Positions 52,651 through 62,637 of a stretch of DNA of 64,000 nt are shown one piece after another (the first letter of the stretch is position 1; the number at the start of each line of letters is the position of its first letter). Both the position numbers and the translations under genes were made by a program. The DNA comes from Cyanobacteria bacterium RI_101 (lineage in GTDB: Bacteria; Cyanobacteriota; Cyanobacteriia; Cyanobacteriales; Microcystaceae): assembly GCA_016471375.1 (NCBI GenBank), contig WGLZ01000090.1:1-64000 (forward strand). Reading direction: 5' to 3'. The notes beneath the pieces are model-generated. The model ran no database searches. It was not told the origin of the DNA and saw only the letters and a list, made by a program, of their open reading frames with translations.

Positions 52651-53541
52651 ATGGAAATTCGTCGCCGTCCCCCCAATCCCCCCGTTAAGGTCGAGTCTCT
52701 GCGCTACCAGACGCCCCACCCGGAGGCCCGGCCCCGCCATATTCTCGAAGAAATTGTCTGGCATAAAGAAACGGAGGTGGAACAGCGCCGGGAGGTTCTG
52801 CCGTTATTGGAGTTGCAAAAAAAAGTCCGGGATCTGCCGCCTCCTCGGGATTTCCTCGCCGCGCTCAGGGAGAGTCCCCAACAACCGGCGCTGATCGCGG
52901 AGGTGAAAAAGGCGTCCCCCAGCAAGGGCGTGATTCGGGCCGATTTCGACCCCGTCGCCATCGCTCAGGCCTACGAACAGGGCGGCGCCGCTTGTATTTC
53001 GGTGCTCACGGACGAAAAGTTTTTTCAGGGGAGTTTCGAGAATTTGGCGCTGGTTCGTCAGGCGACCTCGGTTCCCCTCCTCTGTAAGGATTTTATTATT
53101 TACCCCTACCAACTCTATCTGGCCCGGGGTCAGGGCGCCGACGCGGCGCTGTTAATCGCGGCCATTTTAAGCGATCAGGATTTGCGCTATTTTCTGAAAA
53201 TTAGCCGCGCCCTCGGCCTGACGGCGCTGATTGAAGTCCATACCCTAGAAGAATTAGACCGGGTCTTAGCGCTGGAGGGGGTAGAACTGGTGGGCATTAA
53301 TAACCGGAATCTGGAAACCTTTGAGGTGAATTTAGAGACCACAACCTCCCTATTAGCCCAACGCGGCGCCGCTCTAGGAGAGCGCCGGATTACGGTGGTG
53401 AGCGAGTCGGGCATTCATACCCCCGCCGATGTGGCGACGGTCGCGGAAGCTGGAGCTAAGGCGATCCTGGTGGGGGAATCCCTAGTGAAACAGTCCGATC
53501 TCTCCGGCGCTGTGGCTCAACTCATTTCAGATATCAGATGA
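52651..53541 (+). CDS. trpC: Indole-3-glycerol phosphate synthase
   Basis: [65 protein letters not shown]; start 52651. Confidence 0.96.
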   Translation: MEIRRRPPNPPVKVESLRYQTPHPEARPRHILEEIVWHKETEVEQRREVLPLLELQKKVRDLPPPRDFLAALRESPQQPALIAEVKKASPSKGVIRADFDPVAIAQAYEQGGAACISVLTDEKFFQGSFENLALVRQATSVPLLCKDFIIYPYQLYLARGQGADAALLIAAILSDQDLRYFLKISRALGLTALIEVHTLEELDRVLALEGVELVGINNRNLETFEVNLETTTSLLAQRGAALGERRITVVSESGIHTPADVATVAEAGAKAILVGESLVKQSDLSGAVAQLISDIR

Positions 53542-53558
53542 CAGTTATCAGTTATCAG
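53528..53558 (+). repeat. Period-7 tandem repeat supplying the trpC stop codon
   Basis: CAGATAT CAGATGA CAGTTAT CAGTTAT CAG; trpC ends LISDIR*. Confidence 0.9.
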
Positions 53559-53765
53559 GTAATCGTTATAGTCTCATTCAGGCGACTGAGATACGGGCTT
53601 CACTTCGGCAGGCTCAGTGCGAAGCGGCTACGCTCATCCCTCGCGCCCTGAGCATAGTGTCCCGTGAGCCGTATCGAAAGGCTGAAAAACAACTCTGGAT
53701 TACTTTTCGCGCCCTGAGCGTAGCCGAAGGGCAACCCTACATATTGTTTTTACCCAAATGCCACT

Positions 53766-54644
53766 ATGACCGAGTTACAACGGCCCAACCGACAGGAGTT
53801 GATTCAACAACTCCAACACACGGCCCAGCAGTTGGAGCGCCTAGCGGCGACCCTCCAGGACGCTGAAAGCGAAGACCCCAGTCCGGCGCTGAGTCAGTGG
53901 GCCGCCCAGGCGGAGTTACTGTGTCAGGCTTACCCCGATCCCCTAGAAACCCTGGAGATGACGGCGGAGGATAGACAAGGGCTTGACCGGCTCTTGCCGC
54001 CCTACCCGGCTTTGCAAAATCTCTGGCAAGGGGCGCTTAAGCTTCTGCGCCGTCTGTTACCTTCCGGGGTTAACGCCAAACTCAGCGATTGGGGGTTAAC
54101 GGCGCTGGTTTCAGGGGTCATCATCCTGTCTTTACTGGCTGGGGTCATTTGGGTTTCCAATACTCCCAGCGCCGAGCTAATGGCCGAAGCGCCGGAAACG
54201 GCGACGGAAGCTCCCGCGATTCCCGTTGTTCCGGTTGTCCCGGAAGAAAGTTCTCCTGTTCCGTCCATTTTGGAAGCGCCGCGGGAACCGCAACGGGTGG
54301 AACTGGCGCCGCCCCCGGAGACTCCCCTAACGCCGGAGCAGAGTTTGCTGGCCTTTGTCCAACAGGAGGTGACGGATCTTACCCAGGCTTACCCCCCGGA
54401 TTTGATTGTGCGAGTCGAGCCGGATTTAGACCGGCGCCGATTAACCTTAATCCTCAAGGACGATTGGCTCAATTTGCCCACCGCTAAACAAACGGCGCTG
54501 GCCAACGCGCTTTGGCAAAGGGCCCAGCGCTTGACTTTTACCCAACTGACATTGGAAACCCCCCAGGGGAAACTTTTGGCCCGGAATCCGGTGGTGGGGG
54601 AGGAGATGATCCTTTGGGCCGCACCCCCAATGACCCTAGAATAG
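53766..54644 (+). CDS. Hypothetical single-pass membrane protein
   Basis: 292 aa, one TM segment (LTALVSGVIILSLLAGVIWV), Pro-rich linker, C-terminal domain. Confidence 0.75.
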   Translation: MTELQRPNRQELIQQLQHTAQQLERLAATLQDAESEDPSPALSQWAAQAELLCQAYPDPLETLEMTAEDRQGLDRLLPPYPALQNLWQGALKLLRRLLPSGVNAKLSDWGLTALVSGVIILSLLAGVIWVSNTPSAELMAEAPETATEAPAIPVVPVVPEESSPVPSILEAPREPQRVELAPPPETPLTPEQSLLAFVQQEVTDLTQAYPPDLIVRVEPDLDRRRLTLILKDDWLNLPTAKQTALANALWQRAQRLTFTQLTLETPQGKLLARNPVVGEEMILWAAPPMTLE

Positions 54645-54849
54645 TTTCGAGTTCTAGAAGACGATAAACAAAAACGCCGAGCGCCTGTTTACCCTCTACG
54701 ATTGCGCCTGTAGGGGCGGCAACCTTTTGTTGGGGGGAGACCGTATTCAGTCCCAGACGAAGCCCCTAACCCAGACCTGTGGGCAGGACTGGAACGACGC
54801 CCTTTACGCCTTAGCTAAGATTGCCAGTCCCGATCTTCGGGTAAACCCC

Positions 54850-56385
54850 CTACAGCCGTTGGCTAAGGCGGAGCGCCAGCGCCTCTCGGGCCTGTTCCCG
54901 GTCGTCGAAATGAATTTTTTCTGTGCCCAGAATTTGGTAGTCCTCGTGGCCTTTGCCCGCGATGAGGACGCCGTCCCCCGGTTTGGCTTCCCGGATGGCC
55001 CGGTGGATGGCCTCGGAGCGGTCGCTAATGACCCAAGGATCGATGGCCGGGGGAACGCCGGCGATGACGTCTCCCAAAATTTGCCCCGGATCTTCCGTGC
55101 GGGGATTATCGGAGGTGATCACGGCCAGATCCGCCAACTGAGCGCCGATTTTACCCATCAGGGGGCGCTTGGTCCGGTCCCGGTCGCCGCCGCAGCCAAA
55201 GACGCAGATCAGGCGGCCGGGGATAAAGGGGCGGGCGGCCTTGAGGGCGTTTTCGAGGCTGTCGGGGGTGTGGGCGTAATCGACGATGACGCTAATGTCC
55301 TGGTCGGCGCTGACGCGCACCCGCTCCATCCGGCCCGGCACGCCGGGAAACTGGGGCAAAGCGCCGAGCATTTCTTCCGCCGAGAGACCGAAGTGAACCC
55401 CGGCGGCGAGGGCGGCTAAGAGATTGGCTAAATTAAACTGCCCCACCAGGGGAGAGGCAAAGGGAAATTTACCGGCGGGGGTGACCAGGGTTCCCTTAAC
55501 GCCCGTGGGTTCGTAGGTCAAATCTTCCGTGTAAAAATCCGCCTCCGGGTCGCCAACGCCGTAGCTCCAAGCTTTCTCGGCGCCTAACCGTTCCCACAAG
55601 CGCCGACCGTAGGGGTCTTCTCGGTTTAAGATGGCTCGCCCCTGGAGGTAATGGTCTTCAAAAAGGAGCGCCTTAGCGGCGAAATACTCTTCCATGGTGC
55701 CGTGAAAGTCTAGATGATCCTGAGTCAGGTTGGTAAAGACCGCGCAGGCAAATTCGCATTCCTTCACCCGTCCCTGGGCCAGGGCGTGGGAACTCACTTC
55801 CATGACGGCGTACTCGCTTCCCGCGGCCAGCGCCTGGGCCAGTTGTTTTTGTAAATCCGCCGCGAAGGGGGTGGTGTGGGTCGCCGTTTCCTGAAACCCC
55901 GGCCAACGGCTGTAGAGGGTTCCCAGCAAGGCCGTCGGGCGTTGGCTCTGTTGCAGGAAAAACTCGATTAAATGGGTGGTGGTGGTTTTGCCGTTGGTGC
56001 CGGTAACGCCCGCCAGTTTTAACCGCCGGGTGGGATACCCGTAGAAGGCCGCCGCCACTCGAGCGCAGGCCACCGCCATATCCGGCGCCGCCATCACGCA
56101 TTCTCCCGCCGTCGGCGGACATTTCGCCAAGGCTTCGGGACTCACCAGCGCCGCGATGGCTCCCCCCTGAAGGGCGCCGGGCCAAAACTCGCCCCCGTCC
56201 ACCCGCGTTCCCGGCATTCCCAAAAATAAACTCCCGGGGCCGCAGGCGTGGGAGTTGGCGGACAGCTCCGTCACCGGTAGATCCAGAGCGGGATGTTCGG
56301 TCAGGTTAATCAAACCGGAGAGGGGCGCCAAGAGGGAGCGGAGGGTCGTCATAGGTTCAGGGATAACGATGGGGATCGCCGACAA
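54850..56385 (-). CDS. murE: UDP-N-acetylmuramyl-tripeptide synthetase
   Basis: LAGVTGTNGKTTTTHLIEFFLQQ, DYAHTPDSLENALKA, CVFGCGGDRDRTKRPLMG, SDNPRTEDP. Confidence 0.96.
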   Translation of the reverse strand: MSAIPIVIPEPMTTLRSLLAPLSGLINLTEHPALDLPVTELSANSHACGPGSLFLGMPGTRVDGGEFWPGALQGGAIAALVSPEALAKCPPTAGECVMAAPDMAVACARVAAAFYGYPTRRLKLAGVTGTNGKTTTTHLIEFFLQQSQRPTALLGTLYSRWPGFQETATHTTPFAADLQKQLAQALAAGSEYAVMEVSSHALAQGRVKECEFACAVFTNLTQDHLDFHGTMEEYFAAKALLFEDHYLQGRAILNREDPYGRRLWERLGAEKAWSYGVGDPEADFYTEDLTYEPTGVKGTLVTPAGKFPFASPLVGQFNLANLLAALAAGVHFGLSAEEMLGALPQFPGVPGRMERVRVSADQDISVIVDYAHTPDSLENALKAARPFIPGRLICVFGCGGDRDRTKRPLMGKIGAQLADLAVITSDNPRTEDPGQILGDVIAGVPPAIDPWVISDRSEAIHRAIREAKPGDGVLIAGKGHEDYQILGTEKIHFDDREQAREALALRLSQRL

Positions 56386-56545
56386 AACTGCCCCCTAGTG
56401 TAAGCCCAAAGGTTCCCCGGACTGTAGCGGGCTTAACGGTCTCGCTTTTTTTCGGCGCCCTGTAGGGGGACAATCTGACCCCAAGGGGGGGATAACGGCA
56501 GGTCTTGGGTCAAAATGAGAGAAGATGAGGCTCTTTGGTGGCGCC

Positions 56546-57208
56546 ATGCTCTACAAAATTCGCTTTCGCCCTGATTTTTCTATCCTCGCCATTACCCTCA
56601 AGCCGGGGGAAAAGCTCGCCATCGCCCTGGCGGCGCTGGTCAGTTTGGACGAAGGACTGGCGGTGAAAAAAACTCGGATGTTGGGACTGTTCCCCGCCTT
56701 GCTCTATCGTCTCTGCGGCGGCTATTTTCCCCCCTTCGCTCAAATCCACAACCCGACGGAAGAGCCGTTAAGCTTAGTCCTCAGCAAAACCTTACCGGGG
56801 GATATTATCCGCCTGGATCTAACCAAAACCGGAATTTGCCTCGTCCCCGGCGCCCATATCGCCCACACCAGCGGCGCTAAACTGAATCTCCAATGGGTGG
56901 GCTTTTCCAGTTGGCTGGCGGGTCAGGGACTCTTCGCCCTCAAGCTTTCCGGCAAAGGTCGGGTCTTCCTCGGCAGTTACGGACAACTGATTCAGCGCCA
57001 GGTTCACCAACGCCTCGTGGTTGAGCAGGGACACCTGGTCGCCTACAGCGGCAAACTAAAACTAAAGGCTAACTTTCCCAAGGGTCTAGTCGGCAATAGC
57101 GAGAGCGGGGAAGGCGTCGCCAGCCAACTTCAGGGAGGCGGTATCGTCTATCTTCAGTCCCGTAGTTGCTCCGGCATGGCCCGCTATCTGCGGCTCCAAT
57201 TTCGTTGA
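56546..57208 (+). CDS. AIM24 family protein (copy 1)
   Basis: FSILAITLKPGEKLAIALAALVSLDEGLAVKK; LKLSGKGRVFLGSYGQL. Confidence 0.8.
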   Translation: MLYKIRFRPDFSILAITLKPGEKLAIALAALVSLDEGLAVKKTRMLGLFPALLYRLCGGYFPPFAQIHNPTEEPLSLVLSKTLPGDIIRLDLTKTGICLVPGAHIAHTSGAKLNLQWVGFSSWLAGQGLFALKLSGKGRVFLGSYGQLIQRQVHQRLVVEQGHLVAYSGKLKLKANFPKGLVGNSESGEGVASQLQGGGIVYLQSRSCSGMARYLRLQFR

Positions 57209-57267
57209 TTCTCGCCGATAACTCATAACGAATCGTCGGCCCCTCGCCGACAACTGGCCCTAAATCT

Positions 57268-57969
57268 ATGCGCATCGAACTCCTGTCAAACCAGCCCCAG
57301 ACCATCGCCCAGGCCCAGCTCGACGCCAAGGAAGAACTGGTCGCGCAGGCCGGCGCTCTACTGGCGCTTCGGGGAGACTTTAAGATCAACACCTTTATGC
57401 GAAGGGGTCGGGAAGGCGGCAAAGGCAAGATGTTTCAAGCGCCGTCTAAATCTCTCTTTCTACAAAGTTTCAAAGCCGGGGAGGAAGGGGGAACCCTGTA
57501 TCTGGCGCCGGCGTTGGTGGGCAATCTCGCTCAATACCAGATGAGTAAATATAAATTCATTGTTCGTCATAGCTCCTACCTCGCCTGCGACGGCAAAATC
57601 GAGCTGTTTGTCGGTTTTGAGAGTTTTAAAGCCAAGGCTGGCACTGAAAATAGCACCTGGCTCAGTCTGGTGGGGGACGGCGCCGTTTTGGTGAGCGGTT
57701 TAGGGGGCATTTATCCCGTGGAAGTGGCGGGGGAATACACCGTTAGTCTCGAACATATCGTCGCCTTTGAAAACACCTTAAAAACGAAAGTTTTGCCCAA
57801 AAATCAATTGGCCAACGGCGCCGGAGTCTTTTGTCAATTCAAAGGGGAAGGATTGCTCTACTGCCAGACCCACCGCCCCAAAGCCATGGCCCGGAGGCTG
57901 GAACACGGCGCTCTGCCGGAAAACTTCAAGCTCCACCGGCGGGATCAGAGTTTCAAACTGCGGACATAG
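57268..57969 (+). CDS. AIM24 family protein (copy 2)
   Basis: IELLSNQPQTIAQAQLDAKEELVAQAGALLALRGDFKINTFMRRG. Confidence 0.82.
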   Translation: MRIELLSNQPQTIAQAQLDAKEELVAQAGALLALRGDFKINTFMRRGREGGKGKMFQAPSKSLFLQSFKAGEEGGTLYLAPALVGNLAQYQMSKYKFIVRHSSYLACDGKIELFVGFESFKAKAGTENSTWLSLVGDGAVLVSGLGGIYPVEVAGEYTVSLEHIVAFENTLKTKVLPKNQLANGAGVFCQFKGEGLLYCQTHRPKAMARRLEHGALPENFKLHRRDQSFKLRT

Positions 57970-58050
57970 CCTATACTTCAGTCAAATTTTGATATCGCAG
58001 GCTGAAATGGGGATGAACGCAATCCCATGGCGATCCCCCCCTTCCCAAGG

Positions 58051-58185
58051 CTACCGTGTATACACAAATGTTAGAATCCCCCCTAACCCCCCTTGGAAAG
58101 GGGGGAAACAGTCTTCAAAGTCCCCCTTGCAAAGGGGGATAAAGTCCAAAACTAAGTCTTTACCCGAGATCTGTGTACACCGAAG
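58051..58185. repeat. MITE-like element copy B (135 bp)
   Basis: Imperfect terminal inverted repeats CTACCGTGTATACAC / CTTCGGTGTACACAG; flanked by perfect 10-bp direct repeat CTTCCCAAGG (58041-58050, 58186-58195). Confidence 0.75.
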
Positions 58186-58245
58186 CTTCCCAAGGGGGGC
58201 GCTAACCGGAGCCTGTCCATGATTCGTCTAGAACTGAATTGATAA

Positions 58246-58280
58246 CTGCTCCCTGATAACTGTAATCTGATAACTGTTAT
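58246..58280 (+). repeat. Period-7 tandem repeat running into an ATG start
   Basis: CTGCTCC CTGATAA CTGTAAT CTGATAA CTGTTAT, last unit contains the start of ATG at 58279. Confidence 0.8.
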
Positions 58281-59115
58281 GACCGATCCCTCGCCGCCGC
58301 CCCAGCCTGAGAACGATGAAGAACTTCTCCCGGACGATTTCGCCGACGGTCTCATTCTCAATCTCAAAGACAGTCGGGATAAGAAAATCGATCCCCAGGG
58401 CAAACGGGACTTTAACTTTGTCATCGACAACGGCGCTCGTTACAGCACTCTAGATCTAGAATTAACGGCGGGTAAAAGCGTCTTAGTGGACGCCTCCGCT
58501 CTCCTGGCGAAAGAGAGTAGCGTCACCCTGATGACCCGCCTTCAGGGGGGGCTGTTGCAAAATTTAAAAAACGAAGTCGGCTACGACGTCCTTTTTCTCA
58601 ACCAATTTTCCGCCGACGACAAGCCCGGTCATTTAATTCTAGCGCCGGCCCTACCGGGAGATATTCACCACCATTACCTAACCCCCGGTAAAGGTATTTT
58701 TCTCCAATCCGCCCACTTTCTGGCCTGTAAACCCACCGTCCAAATCGATCCTAGTTTCGCGGATATGACCCGTTTTCTCAACGCTTCCGGCAACGCGCTC
58801 CTGCGACTCACCGGGGAAGGGGATGTGTGGTTTAGCTCCTACGGCGGCCTTTTGGATCTGTCTCTGACCCAGGAAGAGGGCTGGTGGCTCAATCCCGATT
58901 ACATCTTGGCCTTCGAGGAAACCCGGCGTTACCAAATCCGTTACGAAGAGGGCTTCTGCGCCGATAGTCTCAAGGGCAATTATCTGGGGGGCAAGGGGCG
59001 CCTCTGTCAACTCTGGGGAGAAGGGCAAGTCTGGCTCCAGAGTCGTCAGGATAATAGTTTTTTGAACTATATGACCGCCTTTATGCCCAATTTAATTAAC
59101 TTGAAGGCGCTTTAG
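58279..59115 (+). CDS. AIM24 family protein (copy 3, N-terminally extended)
   Basis: LDLELTAGKSVLVDASALLAKESSVTLMTRL; LRLTGEGDVWFSSYGGLLDLSL. Confidence 0.8.
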   Translation: MTDPSPPPQPENDEELLPDDFADGLILNLKDSRDKKIDPQGKRDFNFVIDNGARYSTLDLELTAGKSVLVDASALLAKESSVTLMTRLQGGLLQNLKNEVGYDVLFLNQFSADDKPGHLILAPALPGDIHHHYLTPGKGIFLQSAHFLACKPTVQIDPSFADMTRFLNASGNALLRLTGEGDVWFSSYGGLLDLSLTQEEGWWLNPDYILAFEETRRYQIRYEEGFCADSLKGNYLGGKGRLCQLWGEGQVWLQSRQDNSFLNYMTAFMPNLINLKAL

Positions 59116-59198
59116 GGACGGTTTGGAAAGCCCCCTCCGCGATTTCCTCTCCTAGGCCTTAGACTGGATGGATGAGTTCCCCCTTTGTTGAATCGACC

Positions 59199-59564
59199 AT
59201 GCGAGATCTTGTGCAAAAAGCCCTTTACCTTGGGGTCGGCATTGCCTCCTACGCGGCGGAAAAAGCCGGCGCTAACTTGCAGGAATTACGAGTCCAGGCC
59301 CAAAAATTAGCGGACGAACTGGTGGAACGGGGGGAAATGAACCTCGAAGAAGCCCGGCGCTATGTGGACGACCTGGTGCGGGAAGCCCAAAATCTGCCCC
59401 ATCCCGGCGCCGAAGGAGAAAGTCCCAAGGAGCCCCGACGCATTGAAATTGTCTTCGAGGACGAACCCGCTCCCCCCAAACCGGAAGCGCCGAAGGTGGA
59501 TCAACTGCGGCAACAGGTGGAGGCGCTACAGGCGGAACTCCGTCGCATGAAGGGCGAAGGCTAG
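59199..59564 (+). CDS. Phasin-like / coiled-coil hypothetical protein
   Basis: MRDLVQKALYLGVGIASYAAEKAGANLQELRVQAQKLADELVERGEMNLEEARRYVDDLV. Confidence 0.7.
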   Translation: MRDLVQKALYLGVGIASYAAEKAGANLQELRVQAQKLADELVERGEMNLEEARRYVDDLVREAQNLPHPGAEGESPKEPRRIEIVFEDEPAPPKPEAPKVDQLRQQVEALQAELRRMKGEG

Positions 59565-59578
59565 GGGAGAGCGAGACC

Positions 59579-59980
59579 ATGGAAGATTGGACGGAGACCC
59601 TCCTCAAAAGCTTGACCGCGGCGCTGGAAGAAATGGAAAATCTCTGGGCGGATCTGGAGACCGCCGTAGCGGTCACCGCGGAGGAGTTGGAAACGGAACT
59701 GGCCGCGGAGTGGCGGGGCTTTTGGCGGGAGTGGATTAGTCCCTGGCTACAGGAGGAGAGCGAGGGCGACCTCTGGGGCCCGCCGGGGCCAACGCCGCCG
59801 CCGGACGCCCATTTCGGATTGGTTCCCTACCGGGCCGCCACTGCCCAACATCAACCGGTCTGCCAAGGGTGCCGGCATTACCACGGCTTTGTCTACGAAG
59901 GCAATTTGTTGGTCTGCGCCATGCACCCCAGCGGCGTCGAAGACTCCTCCTGCCCCGATTGGGAAAGCGCCGGGGAGTGA
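59579..59980 (+). CDS. Small cysteine-motif protein
   Basis: CQGCRHYHGFVYEGNLLVCAMHPSGVEDSSCPDWE. Confidence 0.75.
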   Translation: MEDWTETLLKSLTAALEEMENLWADLETAVAVTAEELETELAAEWRGFWREWISPWLQEESEGDLWGPPGPTPPPDAHFGLVPYRAATAQHQPVCQGCRHYHGFVYEGNLLVCAMHPSGVEDSSCPDWESAGE

Positions 59981-60039
59981 CCCTGGGCACTATACTAGGG
60001 GTCTGAAATCAGCGCCCCGAGGGTGAGCGAGTAATTAGC

Positions 60040-61245
60040 GTGGCCGAGGTTGTCCTAGAAAAGGTTTATAAGCAGTTTCCGTCCCGAAATTCGGGAGCGC
60101 CGAAGGGGGAAGAGCCTCAAATCAGCGTGCTCCGGGATATTAACCTGACCCTAGGGGACGGAGAATTTTTAGTCCTGGTGGGGCCCTCCGGTTGCGGCAA
60201 AAGCACTCTCCTACGGCTATTGGCGGGTTTAGAAACCCTCAGCGCCGGCAATATTTACATCGACGGCCGCTTGGTCAACGCCCTCCCCCCCAAGGCCCGG
60301 GACATCGCCATGGTCTTCCAGAGCTACGCCCTCTATCCCCACCTCACCGTTCTGGACAATATCGCTTTTGGTCTGCGGCGCCGGGGCCGTCCCCTCGCGC
60401 CGGGGGAGATTCTGCGGGGTTTAACCGGTTTTTTCCCTCCGGCGCTCCGCTACCGCTCCCCCCAGGAACGGCAACTGGAGCAACGGGTGCGGGAGGTGGC
60501 GGAGCGCCTGCAAATCGACTCCCTTTTAGAGCGTTATCCCAAACAACTCTCCGGCGGTCAAAAGCAACGGGTGGCGCTGGGTCGGGCCATCGCCCGCAAT
60601 CCCCAGGTTTTTTTGATGGACGAACCCCTCAGTAATTTGGACGCCCAACTCCGGGCCGAGACCCGGGCCCAAATTGTCCAACTCCAGCGCCAACTGGGGG
60701 TGACGACCCTCTACGTGACCCACGACCAAACGGAAGCCATGACCATGGGGGACCGCATCGCCGTGCTCAATCAGGGAACCCTTCAACAATTGGCTTCCCC
60801 TTTGGAACTCTATCAAAATCCCGCTAACCGTTTTGTGGCGGAGTTTATCGGCTCGCCCCCGATGAATTTTCTGACGATGAAAGTCCAGACGCCGGACAAG
60901 CTGACCCATCCCGGTTTAACCCTCGTCCCGCCTCCCGCTTTGCGCTCTCGGCTATCGCCCTACCAGGGTGGAGAGGTCTGGTTGGGGATCCGCCCGGAGC
61001 ATTTTCGTTTAGCGGCGCCGGAGGAAGCGGGCGGTTTTCGAACCCTGGTCAATCTTGTGGAGCAGTTAGGCAATGAGACTATCGTGTTGTTCTCCCCGGA
61101 GCCGGCGCCGAATCTGAGCCTCCAGGCTCGATTTCCCCCCCAGCCTAATCTGAAACCAGGGCAAAAGTTAAGTCTGACGCTGGACGCCGACCAGCTTCAT
61201 TTTTTTGATCCCCAAACCGGCGCTTCCTTGGGGTACCAGACCTAG
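60040..61245 (+). CDS. ABC transporter ATP-binding protein, MalK/UgpC-like
   Basis: Walker A GPSGCGKSTLL, signature LSGGQKQRVALGRAIARNP, C-terminal TOBE-like region. Confidence 0.93.
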   Translation: MAEVVLEKVYKQFPSRNSGAPKGEEPQISVLRDINLTLGDGEFLVLVGPSGCGKSTLLRLLAGLETLSAGNIYIDGRLVNALPPKARDIAMVFQSYALYPHLTVLDNIAFGLRRRGRPLAPGEILRGLTGFFPPALRYRSPQERQLEQRVREVAERLQIDSLLERYPKQLSGGQKQRVALGRAIARNPQVFLMDEPLSNLDAQLRAETRAQIVQLQRQLGVTTLYVTHDQTEAMTMGDRIAVLNQGTLQQLASPLELYQNPANRFVAEFIGSPPMNFLTMKVQTPDKLTHPGLTLVPPPALRSRLSPYQGGEVWLGIRPEHFRLAAPEEAGGFRTLVNLVEQLGNETIVLFSPEPAPNLSLQARFPPQPNLKPGQKLSLTLDADQLHFFDPQTGASLGYQT

Positions 61246-61263
61246 GGATTTTGCGAGCGCCCC

Positions 61264-61602
61264 CTAAGACCCCAGCTTAAAGGCCTCCAGAAAGAGACTA
61301 TACATCACCCCTAATTTAAAACTATTCAACACTTCGCCCCAGAGTCCCAATTGTCCCCCCTCCCGACCCCGGCGCCGATAGATCCAGTAACTAATTCCCT
61401 CGCAAAATAAAAGAATTAAGGCGGCGCTGACCACGTCCCATTGCGCGTCCTGACCCGCCGTGGTCGAAAGCGCCGCGCCGATAAAAAAACCGAAGAGCAG
61501 ACTCAGAAACACCAAGGAAATCCGGCGCCAAGGATTGCCAAAAAAGCGGGTCAAGCGAGCGCCGCCGAGGGTTAGAACGGTATTGAGTCGGGTTCTCTGC
61601 AT
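61264..61602 (-). CDS. Ycf20-like / DUF565 protein
   Basis: RLNTVLTLGGARLTRFFGNPWRRISLVFLSLLFGFFIGAALSTTAGQ. Confidence 0.85.
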   Translation of the reverse strand: MQRTRLNTVLTLGGARLTRFFGNPWRRISLVFLSLLFGFFIGAALSTTAGQDAQWDVVSAALILLFCEGISYWIYRRRGREGGQLGLWGEVLNSFKLGVMYSLFLEAFKLGS

Positions 61603-61636
61603 CTCAAGGAAATAATTAATACCTAATACTTAACGC

Positions 61637-61690
61637 CTGATAACCAATAACTGAATATCTGATATCTGTCATCTGTCATCTGTCATCTTT
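61637..61690 (-). repeat. Period-7 tandem repeat supplying the pyrR C-terminus and stop
   Basis: + strand ...CTGATAT CTGTCAT CTGTCAT CTGTCAT CTT; PyrR ends KMTDDR*. Confidence 0.85.
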
Positions 61691-62217
61691 AATAACTCCA
61701 CCCCGTCCCGGCCGTCCACCTCCTGTAGATAGACCTTAACCTGTTCCTCCGACGCCGTGGGCAATTTTTTGCCGACGAAATCCGGGTGAATCGGCAATTC
61801 TCGGTGCCCCCGATCCACCAGGGTCAAGAGACGAATCACCTGGGGGCGCCCGTATTCCGCCACGGCGTTCAGCGCCGCTCGGATGGTGCGACCTTTGTAA
61901 ATGACGTCATCCACCAGAACAACCCGTTTCCCCTTGAGGTCGAGGGGAATTTTAGTTTTAGCGGGAGTGCGGGTTTTGATGCGGTCTAAATCGTCCCGAT
62001 AGAAGGTGACGTCAATGGCGCCGACGGGAATTTTGACCCGTTCCAGCGCCTCGATTTGGTGGGCGATTTGATGGGCTAGGGGCACGCCGCGGGTGTAGAT
62101 CCCCAGGAGGACTAACTGGGATAAGTCGCCATTTTTCTCAATCACCTGGGAGGCCAAGCGAGTCAAGACCCGCCGGATTTCTTCGGCGGAAAGAATTTCA
62201 ATGACTTGGGTCGTCAT
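61669..62217 (-). CDS. pyrR: PyrR bifunctional regulator/uracil phosphoribosyltransferase
   Basis: [41 protein letters not shown]. Confidence 0.95.
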   Translation of the reverse strand: MTTQVIEILSAEEIRRVLTRLASQVIEKNGDLSQLVLLGIYTRGVPLAHQIAHQIEALERVKIPVGAIDVTFYRDDLDRIKTRTPAKTKIPLDLKGKRVVLVDDVIYKGRTIRAALNAVAEYGRPQVIRLLTLVDRGHRELPIHPDFVGKKLPTASEEQVKVYLQEVDGRDGVELLKMTDDR

Positions 62218-62358
62218 AGGGAGGGCCGGGAACAGATTTTTTTATTATGGAGGAGGGGCGGGTGAATCGGTAGTCCCACCGGGGAGAAAGGGGGCGGCGC
62301 CGGAAATCCTTTACAATGAAACCACCCCAAACCGTTACAAATCTTTAGACTTACCCCT

Positions 62359-62619
62359 ATGGCCGCCCGCGTTGAAATCTATACTTGGCGCTTTTGTCCC
62401 TTCTGTATCCGGGCTAAAGCCCTTTTGGACAAAAAAAGCGTCGCCTACACCGAGTACCCTATTGACGGCGACAACGAGGCTAGGGACGCTATGTCGGCCC
62501 GAGCGGAAGGGCGCCGGAGCGTGCCCCAAATTTTTATCGACGACCGGCCCATCGGCGGTTGCGACGATCTTTACGCCCTGGAACGCCAGGGACAACTAGA
62601 CGCCCTATTGGCCGCTTAA
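62359..62619 (+). CDS. grxC: Glutaredoxin 3
   Basis: YTWRFCPFCIRAKALLDKK ... RRSVPQIFIDDRPIGGCDDLYALE. Confidence 0.94.
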   Translation: MAARVEIYTWRFCPFCIRAKALLDKKSVAYTEYPIDGDNEARDAMSARAEGRRSVPQIFIDDRPIGGCDDLYALERQGQLDALLAA

Positions 62620-62637
62620 TTTTTCTAGGCTTTCCCC

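Noticed and set aside
60040-61245. Extra segment (PLAPGEILRGLTGFFPPALRYRSPQERQ) in the ABC ATPase as a novel domain
   Set aside because: Short insertion between Walker A and signature motifs; likely ordinary family variation without comparative data.
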